Source: Oscillospiraceae bacterium | GTDB taxonomy: Bacteria > Bacillota > Clostridia > Oscillospirales > QAMX01 | Length of the DNA stretch: 11,094 nucleotides | Reading direction: 5' to 3' | Assembly: GCA_902772625.1 (NCBI GenBank) | Contig: CACYBP010000102.1 | Location: 1-11,094 of the forward strand | Shown: one piece after another, positions 6,913 through 11,094 of the stretch | Layout: the number at the start of each line of letters is the position of its first letter | How positions within the stretch are numbered: position 1 is the stretch's first letter | Notes under the pieces: generated by a model | The model's input: the letters and a program-made list of their open reading frames with translations, nothing else | Databases searched by the model: none | What the model was told of the DNA's origin: nothing | Translations under genes and position numbers: made by a program

Positions 6913-7554
6913 ATGTCGGTCCGTATGCGCAAAAAGAAAAACCTCATCCCCCGGCTGGAGGCCTGCGAGGCCCTGCTGGAACGGGAACCCGCCGGCAGAA
7001 AGGGCGCCTGGCGCGCGCTTTTCCCCGGAAAGGAGCGCCTGGCGCTGGAGATCGGGTGCGGAAAGGGAAAGTTCACCGCCGGCACCGCCCAGGGCGAGCC
7101 GGAGCAGGCTCTGGTGGCTCTGGAACGGGTGCCGGAGGCTCTGGTGATGGCGGTGGAGAAGGCCCGGGATCTCTCGCTTTCCAACGTCCGGTACATCATC
7201 GGCGACGCGGACGATCTCCGGGAATACTTCGCCGAAGGCGAGCTTGACCGGATCTACGTCAATTTCTGCGATCCCTGGCCCAAGAAAAAGCAGGCCAAAA
7301 GGCGCCTGGTCCACCGGGAGTACCTCGCGGTCTATGCGTCCCTTCTGAAGCCCGGGGGCGAGGTGATCTTCAAGACCGACAACGCGCCGCTTTTCGATTT
7401 CGCCCTGGAGGAGGCGGCCGCCGCGTCCTTCGGGATCTTGGGCGTCACCCGGGATCTGGCCGGAAGCGGCATCCCCAACGTCACCACCGAATACGAGGAA
7501 AAGTTCATGGCGCTGGGGAATCCCATCCACCGGGCGGTGTTCCGCAGGGGCTGA
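6913..7554 (+). CDS. trmB: tRNA (guanine-N7-)-methyltransferase
   Basis: TrmB uses S-adenosylmethionine to form m7G at position 46 of the tRNA variable loop. The 213-residue protein is of normal length for the Bacillus type. The SAM-binding motif ALEIGCGKG is at 44-52. The family signature NFCDPWPKKKQAKRRL is at 117-132, where most relatives have NxPDPWP; the Cys in place of Pro is a minor variation. The C-terminal TEYEEKF (192-198) is the conserved substrate-binding T-x-Y-E block. The ATG at 6913 follows AGAGGAGGG at about 8 nt. A second ATG at codon 5 (MRKKKN) lacks such spacing. The gene is 48 nt after the YitT-family gene with no terminator visible, so it is probably the last gene of the nadE operon. 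Confidence 0.96.
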   Translation: MSVRMRKKKNLIPRLEACEALLEREPAGRKGAWRALFPGKERLALEIGCGKGKFTAGTAQGEPEQALVALERVPEALVMAVEKARDLSLSNVRYIIGDADDLREYFAEGELDRIYVNFCDPWPKKKQAKRRLVHREYLAVYASLLKPGGEVIFKTDNAPLFDFALEEAAAASFGILGVTRDLAGSGIPNVTTEYEEKFMALGNPIHRAVFRRG

Positions 7555-7573
7555 AGGGCCTTGCTTCTCCGTC

Positions 7574-7602
7574 TTGCAATAGCCCGCGTTTTGTGGTATC
7601 AT
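7574..7602 (+). promoter_or_regulatory. Sigma-A-like extended -10 promoter for the Asp23-fakA unit
   Basis: TTGCAA (7574-7579) and TATCAT (7597-7602) are separated by 17 nt, with TG one base upstream of the -10. It lies in the 125-nt gap after trmB and gives a leader of about 70 nt. It marks a new transcription unit, although no strong terminator precedes it, so read-through from the nadE operon is possible. Confidence 0.75.
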
Positions 7603-7633
7603 AAGAAAGTGTCAAAAGCATTTTCGGGTCAGA

Positions 7634-7661
7634 CCGCTTTCTCTTTCCCCAAAGAGAGCGG
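7634..7661 (+). promoter_or_regulatory. Leader hairpin just upstream of the Asp23-family ribosome binding site
   Basis: CCGCT (7634-7638) pairs with AGCGG (7657-7661) and CTCTTT (7641-7646) pairs with AAAGAG (7651-7656), leaving a TT bulge on the left arm and a CCCC loop. The stem ends about 4 nt before the AAAGG ribosome binding site (7666-7670). There is no U-tract after it. It could affect translation or mRNA stability; I see no known RNA-element signature. Confidence 0.4.
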
Positions 7662-7679
7662 AAAGAAAGGAATATTCCC

Positions 7680-8039
7680 ATGAAGATCAAAAACAATAAG
7701 GGCAATATCGTCATCCCCAACGACGTGCTTGCCTCGATCTGCGGATACGCCGCCATCCATTGCTTCGGCGTCAAGGGCATCGTCGCCCGCAACGTCTCCG
7801 ACGGGCTTCTGAAGATGATGGGCGTCAAAAACATGTCCCGCGGCATCAAGATCACGCCGGAAGCGCACGGCGTGCGCGTGGAGCTTCACATCGCCTGCGA
7901 GCACGGGGTCAACATGGCCACCATCGGCAATTCCATCATGAACGAGGTGAAGTTCGTGGTGGAGCACGACACCGGCATCCGGGTCAACGGCGTGGACGTC
8001 TGCATCGATTACGTCGACGCGTCCGGCGAAGAAGCGTAA
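7680..8039 (+). CDS. Asp23/Gls24-family envelope stress-type protein (YloU-like)
   Basis: The protein is 119 aa, the usual length of the small YloU-type members. It begins MKIKNNKGNIVIPNDVLASI, followed by the typical GVKGI segment and repeated strand-rich blocks. IKITPEAHGVRVELHIACEHGVNM and GIRVNGVDVCIDYVDA are characteristic of the Asp23 fold. There is no membrane segment, so it should be cytoplasmic or membrane-associated. Family members are tied to cell-envelope stress, but the biochemical role is not defined. It is the first gene of a unit with its own promoter and lies 16 nt upstream of the DAK2 kinase gene. The same pairing (yloU-yloV) occurs across Firmicutes and suggests a shared role in membrane lipid homeostasis. 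The ribosome binding site is AAAGG about 9 nt from the ATG. Confidence 0.93.
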   Translation: MKIKNNKGNIVIPNDVLASICGYAAIHCFGVKGIVARNVSDGLLKMMGVKNMSRGIKITPEAHGVRVELHIACEHGVNMATIGNSIMNEVKFVVEHDTGIRVNGVDVCIDYVDASGEEA

Positions 8040-8055
8040 GGGGGAGATAACGTCC

Positions 8056-9693
8056 ATGGAAATCAAAATCGTCGGCGGCGTGGAATTCGCCGGCATGCTG
8101 ACGGCCGCCGCCGCCATGATCGAAAACAACAAGACCACGCTCAATGAACTGAACGTTTTCCCGGTCCCCGACGGGGATACCGGTACCAATATGTCCATGA
8201 CCATCGGCTCCGCCGCCGATCAGCTGGCCTCCGGCCCGATCAGCAAGAGCCTTTCTGACGTCGCCTCTCTGATTGCCTCGTCGCTTTTACGCGGCGCGCG
8301 CGGCAACTCCGGGGTGATCCTGTCGCTTCTCTTCCGGGGCATGTCCAAAAAGTTCAAGGGAAAGACCGAGGCCGACGCGCCGCTCTTCGCCGAGGCAATG
8401 AAGACCGGCGTGGAGGCCGCCTACGGCGCGGTGATGAAGCCCGCCGAGGGCACCGTGCTCACGGTGTCGCGCATGGCCGCCGACGCGGCTCTGAACGCCG
8501 CCGACGCGGGCGCGGATATCTACTCCCTTCTGGAAAAAGCCTCCGCCGCGGCGGAGGAGGCTCTTGCCCGGACCCCCTCCCAGAACCCGGTGCTGGCCAA
8601 GGCCAACGTGGTGGACGCCGGCGGACAGGGCTACTGCTACGTGCTCCAGGGCTTCCTGGCTGCCCTCCGGGGCGAGACCGTCGCCCTGCGGGAGGCGCGG
8701 GAGGAAGCCACTGCCTTTGAAAAGTTCGAGACCGAGGACATCAAATTCGCCTACTGCACCGAATTTTTGATCAACCGCACCGACAAAGAAAAATCCGCCC
8801 TGAAGCTGCGGGCTTATCTGGAATCCATCGGCGACTGCGTGGTGGTGGTGGACGACGAGGAGATCATCAAGGTCCACGTCCATTCCAACAACCCCGGCAA
8901 GGCCATCGAGGAGGCCCTGACCTTCGGATCGCTTTCCAAGATCAAGATCGAAAACATGAAGGAGCAGCACACCGAGCTTCTGGTCCACACCGAAGAGGAA
9001 CCGGAAGCGCCTCTCCCCGCCGAACCCGAAAAGGAATACGGCTTCGTCTCGGTGGCGGCCGGCGCGGGCCTTGCGGAAGTCTTCACCGATCTCGGCGCGG
9101 ACCGCATCGTGGAGGGCGGCCAGACCATGAACCCCTCCACCGCCGATATTCTGCAGGAGATCGAAAGGATCCCGGCGCGCACGGTCTTCGTCCTTCCCAA
9201 CAACAAGAACATCGAGCTGGCGGCCCGCCAGACGGTGGGACTGGTCTCAGGCGGCAAACGCGTGGTCGTGGTGCCGACCCATTCGATCCCGGAGGGCGTG
9301 TCGGCGATGCTTTCCTTCGACCCGGCCGTCTCCTCCGAGGAAAACGCCGCGGCCATGAAGGACGCCATCGGCCGCGTCACCTCCGGCAGCATCACCTACG
9401 CGGCCCGCAACTCGGTCTACGAGGGGCATGAGATCGCCGCGGGCGACTTCCTTTCGCTGAAAAACGGCAAGGTCTCGGCCATCACCAAGACCCGGGACGA
9501 GGCGGTGGACGCCCTGCTTTCCGCCACGGGCGGCGGCGAGGACGGGATCATCACCCTCTTCTACGGCGAGGACGTGACCGCAAAGGACGCCGAAGAGGTC
9601 GCGGAGCAGATCCGCGCGAAATTCCCCGACGCGGAGGTCAGCGTAGTCAACGGCGGCCAGCCGGTCTACTACTTCATCCTCTCGGTGGAATAA
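8056..9693 (+). CDS. fakA: DAK2-domain fatty acid kinase catalytic subunit (FakA/YloV type)
   Basis: FakA phosphorylates fatty acids bound to a FakB (DegV-family) carrier, feeding exogenous fatty acid into phospholipid synthesis. The 545 aa agree with the family length of about 550. The N-terminal DAK2 kinase domain has the metal and nucleotide motif NVFPVPDGDTGTNMS (33-47, with D39 and D41), LLRGARGNSGVIL (77-89) and VVDAGGQGY (185-193). The middle domain carries AYCTEFLI and KVHVHSNNPG with H274 and H276, equivalent to the conserved histidines of FakA. The C-terminal domain (about residue 330 onward) includes VFVLPNNKNIELAA and MLSFDP. The ATG follows GGGGGAG at about 9 nt. No fakB/degV gene is in the window, so the partner must be elsewhere. 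The family was long annotated only as DAK2 domain protein; FakA function is inferred from full-length similarity. Confidence 0.92.
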   Translation: MEIKIVGGVEFAGMLTAAAAMIENNKTTLNELNVFPVPDGDTGTNMSMTIGSAADQLASGPISKSLSDVASLIASSLLRGARGNSGVILSLLFRGMSKKFKGKTEADAPLFAEAMKTGVEAAYGAVMKPAEGTVLTVSRMAADAALNAADAGADIYSLLEKASAAAEEALARTPSQNPVLAKANVVDAGGQGYCYVLQGFLAALRGETVALREAREEATAFEKFETEDIKFAYCTEFLINRTDKEKSALKLRAYLESIGDCVVVVDDEEIIKVHVHSNNPGKAIEEALTFGSLSKIKIENMKEQHTELLVHTEEEPEAPLPAEPEKEYGFVSVAAGAGLAEVFTDLGADRIVEGGQTMNPSTADILQEIERIPARTVFVLPNNKNIELAARQTVGLVSGGKRVVVVPTHSIPEGVSAMLSFDPAVSSEENAAAMKDAIGRVTSGSITYAARNSVYEGHEIAAGDFLSLKNGKVSAITKTRDEAVDALLSATGGGEDGIITLFYGEDVTAKDAEEVAEQIRAKFPDAEVSVVNGGQPVYYFILSVE

Positions 9694-9705
9694 AGGAGGA
9701 ACGAT

Positions 9706-9825
9706 ATGCAGAAGAACGACCGTCCCGCCTCCTCCACCAGTCTCTGGATCCGCGTGATCGCCCTGATCCTGGCGGTGGCCCTCACCGCGGGCATCGTGGT
9801 GTACGCGGTCTCCGCGATTTTCTGA
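9706..9825 (+). CDS. Small single-span membrane peptide (39 aa), unknown function
   Basis: This short ORF is credible because the ATG at 9706 follows a near-perfect AAAGGAGG site at 5-6 nt, and it begins 12 nt after the fakA stop. The peptide opens MQKNDRPASSTSLWIR, then has a hydrophobic helix (about residues 17-35, VIALILAVALTAGIVVYAV), and ends SAIF with a TGA at 9823. A short polar N-terminus with an Arg at the helix border suggests a cytoplasmic N-terminus and one transmembrane segment. A strong hairpin follows, so it is the last gene of the Asp23-fakA unit. Small membrane peptides of this shape are common in Clostridia and have no established role. A function linked to fatty-acid kinase or envelope stress is only suggested by the operon. 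Confidence 0.75.
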   Translation: MQKNDRPASSTSLWIRVIALILAVALTAGIVVYAVSAIF

Positions 9826-9836
9826 AAACGATCAAC

Positions 9837-9875
9837 CCCCCCGCGCCTCCCCTCTTCCGGGGGAAGCGCGGGGGG
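9837..9875 (+). terminator. GC-rich terminator hairpin after the 39-aa gene
   Basis: CCCCCCGCGC (9837-9846) pairs perfectly with GCGCGGGGGG (9866-9875). Inside, TCCCC (9848-9852) can pair with GGGGA (9860-9864), giving a long two-part stem. It is followed by CGTTATCT rather than a clean U-tract, so it is a strong hairpin with a weak tail. Its place 11 nt after the last stop codon supports a terminator. Confidence 0.65.
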
Positions 9876-9885
9876 CGTTATCTAT

Positions 9886-9956
9886 GCCGCTTTTTGCGGT
9901 TCCGCAATAAAGCCGGGGTCAGGCATTTTGCCTGACCCCGGCGCGTAAAAAGCGGC
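9886..9956. repeat. Nested inverted repeat (REP/MITE-like palindrome) in the convergent gap
   Basis: The outer arms are GCCGCTTTTTGCG (9886-9898) and CGTAAAAAGCGGC (9944-9956), which pair over 13 positions with one wobble. They enclose an inner perfect palindrome of 13 bp with a 5-nt ATTTT loop (9912-9942). The left side can also form a separate small hairpin TTGCGG-TT-CCGCAA (9894-9907). This is more structure than a terminator needs. The GGGGTCAGGC / GCCTGACCCC core is the type of palindrome I associate with dispersed REP-like elements in bacterial genomes. A GGTCCCCGTCCCGGG tract lies nearby at about 9987-10001. No transposase is present. Confidence 0.6.
9912..9942 (-). terminator. Probable rho-independent terminator for prmA (inner palindrome)
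   Basis: The perfect 13-bp stem with a 5-nt loop is followed on the minus strand by TTTATT, which gives a short U-rich tail. It lies about 125 nt past the prmA stop in the gap between convergent genes. It could also back up termination on the plus strand, where no U-tract follows. Confidence 0.5.
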
Positions 9957-10067
9957 TGCGCACAAAAGAAAAGCATAATCAGTAAGGTCCCCGTCCCGGG
10001 AATTGACTTTGAGCCGTCCTGCCCGGAGGGGGAGAGAGGGGCCTTCTGAAGACCGCCCTATACCGCC

Positions 10068-11027
10068 TCAGAGCGAAAGCAGCACGGCAGACCAGTCCTC
10101 GGAATCCCGGACGGACAGGACCTGCAGGCCTTCTTTTCCGGCGGCCGAGCAGATCTCGTCCCGCCGTTCCGAGATGATGCCCGAAAGCACCGCCCGGCCG
10201 TCCTTTTTGAGAAGCTTTCTGAAGGTCGGCATCAGGGCGAGGAGCACGTCGGCCACGATGTTGGCCGCGATCAGGTCGTATCCGCCGCCGAGGGAGGCGA
10301 GAAGCTCGGGATCGGCGGTCAGATCGCCCACGAAGGTGCGGGCGTCCGCCCCGGCGCGGGCGAGGTTCCCCCGGGTGACGGCCACGGCGTTCTCGTCGAT
10401 ATCCACCGCCGTCAGGTCGCGCGCCCCCAGAAGATAGGCCGCAAGCGTCAGGATCCCGCTTCCGCACCCGAGATCCAGAAAGCGCGAGGCGGGGGTCGCC
10501 AGCGTTTCCAGATATTCGATGCAGAGCCTGGTGGTGGCGTGGCTCCCGGTGCCGAAGGAGGAGGCGGGGTCGATCTCCAGCACCGTGCGCCCTTCGGGAT
10601 TTTCCGCGGTCTCCCAGCTCGGCTTGATCAGAAAGCGCTTCCCCACGGGGAAGGGCTTGAAATACTGCTTCCAGTTGTTGGCCCAATCCTCCTCGCGCAC
10701 CTCGGATACCTCCAGGGTCAGGGGGCCGAAAAGGCCCGCTTCGTCGCGCTCCCGGATCCCCTCAAGCACGCGCCGGACGGCGGCAAGCTGCTCTTCTCCC
10801 TGGGCGTTGGCCGCGAGGTACAGCTTGACGCGGCTTTCGCCGTTCTGCTTTTCGGAAAGAAGCTCCTCGTCGATGTAATCCCAGCGGGGGGTGTTGGTTT
10901 CCAGAAACTCCTGAAAATCGGCGGCGTCCTCGATCACGAAGTTCTGAAGGCCCTGAAGCGACAGGGCGCCGGTGACCACGTCGATGCCCCCGGTGGTGGT
11001 GGATATGCTGATCTCCTTGAATTCCAA
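10068..11027 (-). CDS. prmA: Ribosomal protein L11 methyltransferase
   Basis: PrmA trimethylates ribosomal protein L11 using S-adenosylmethionine. The 319-residue protein matches the family (about 310). The N-terminal L11-recognition region (1 to about 110) leads into DWANNWKQYFKP (114-125). Then come the hallmark SSFGTGSHATTRLCIEYLE (156-174), the SAM motif FLDLGCGSGILTLAA (183-197), the acidic ribose-binding VDID (208-211) and IAANIVADVL (253-262). The start is TTG at 11027-11025, preceded by GGAGG at 8 nt. No in-frame ATG lies upstream within the leader, so I accept TTG. The gene is convergent with the fakA unit and has its own promoter. Its common neighbours dnaJ and rsmE are not in the window. 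Confidence 0.96.
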   Translation of the reverse strand: MEFKEISISTTTGGIDVVTGALSLQGLQNFVIEDAADFQEFLETNTPRWDYIDEELLSEKQNGESRVKLYLAANAQGEEQLAAVRRVLEGIRERDEAGLFGPLTLEVSEVREEDWANNWKQYFKPFPVGKRFLIKPSWETAENPEGRTVLEIDPASSFGTGSHATTRLCIEYLETLATPASRFLDLGCGSGILTLAAYLLGARDLTAVDIDENAVAVTRGNLARAGADARTFVGDLTADPELLASLGGGYDLIAANIVADVLLALMPTFRKLLKKDGRAVLSGIISERRDEICSAAGKEGLQVLSVRDSEDWSAVLLSL

Positions 11028-11056
11028 AGCGGTGTCCTCCGTCAGTTGATGGTCTT

Positions 11057-11085
11057 ATCATACCGCAAAGCGCCCGATCTTGCAA
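11057..11085 (-). promoter_or_regulatory. prmA: Sigma-A-like promoter of prmA
   Basis: On the minus strand, TTGCAA (11085-11080) is followed after 17 nt by TATGAT (11062-11057), with the -10 preceded by TTTGCGG. The predicted start leaves a leader of about 20-25 nt before the GGAGG site and TTG start. Its sequence closely resembles the promoters at 3384 and 7574. Confidence 0.75.
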
Positions 11086-11094
11086 GAGGAGAAA

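Noticed and set aside
9826..10067. CRISPR array, tRNA or attachment site in the convergent gap
   Set aside because: The repeats are inverted rather than direct and spaced, no cloverleaf is apparent, and no integrase or duplicated flank is present.
10519..10878. Open frames on the plus strand opposite prmA
   Set aside because: They overlap the well-supported prmA on the other strand, lack a convincing ribosome binding site and show no recognisable domain.

Overview
This is a GC-rich chromosomal window. Gene content points to a spore-forming Bacillota of class Clostridia, probably an uncultured gut-type lineage. The evidence is spoIIE, a partial gene with a SpoIIQ/M23-like N-terminus, the Asp23-like/FakA-like pair, a YitT-family protein with a DUF2179 tail, Shine-Dalgarno sites of the AAGGAGG type, and sigma-A-like promoters. 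I see no plasmid, phage, CRISPR or insertion-sequence gene, and no rRNA or tRNA.

Layout. (1) Positions 1-3263, minus strand: spoIIE, then a conserved-looking 240-residue protein of unknown function starting 2 nt after the spoIIE stop, then the first 27 codons of a membrane-anchored protein that runs off the left edge. The last gene has its own candidate sigma-E-like promoter. (2) Positions 3384-7554, plus strand: a probable operon from one extended -10 promoter, made of nadE (NAD synthase), araB (ribulokinase), a YitT-family membrane protein that overlaps araB by 4 nt, and trmB (tRNA m7G46 methyltransferase). I see no convincing terminator between these genes. (3) Positions 7574-9875, plus strand: a second transcription unit with its own promoter, an Asp23/Gls24-family protein, the FakA/YloV-type DAK2 fatty-acid kinase, and a 39-residue single-span membrane peptide, closed by a GC-rich hairpin. 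(4) Positions 9826-10067: the convergent gap, holding the terminator hairpin and a nested inverted repeat. (5) Positions 10068-11085, minus strand: prmA (ribosomal protein L11 methyltransferase) with a TTG start and its own promoter, complete in the window.

How the genes fit together. The left block is a sporulation locus: SpoIIE dephosphorylates SpoIIAA and so activates sigma-F, and the unknown protein may be translationally coupled to it. The middle block mixes cofactor synthesis, sugar phosphorylation, an undefined membrane protein and tRNA modification. It looks like a housekeeping operon of convenience, because araA and araD are absent. The third block links fatty-acid phosphorylation to an envelope-stress-type protein, as in the yloU-yloV pair of other Firmicutes. 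The three best housekeeping promoters share an almost identical extended -10 context.

Most of the window is ordinary core genome. I did not find a convincing new multi-gene system. The items most worth a second look are the spoIIE-linked unknown protein, the sigma-E-like promoter, the 39-residue membrane peptide and the nested palindrome at 9886-9956.
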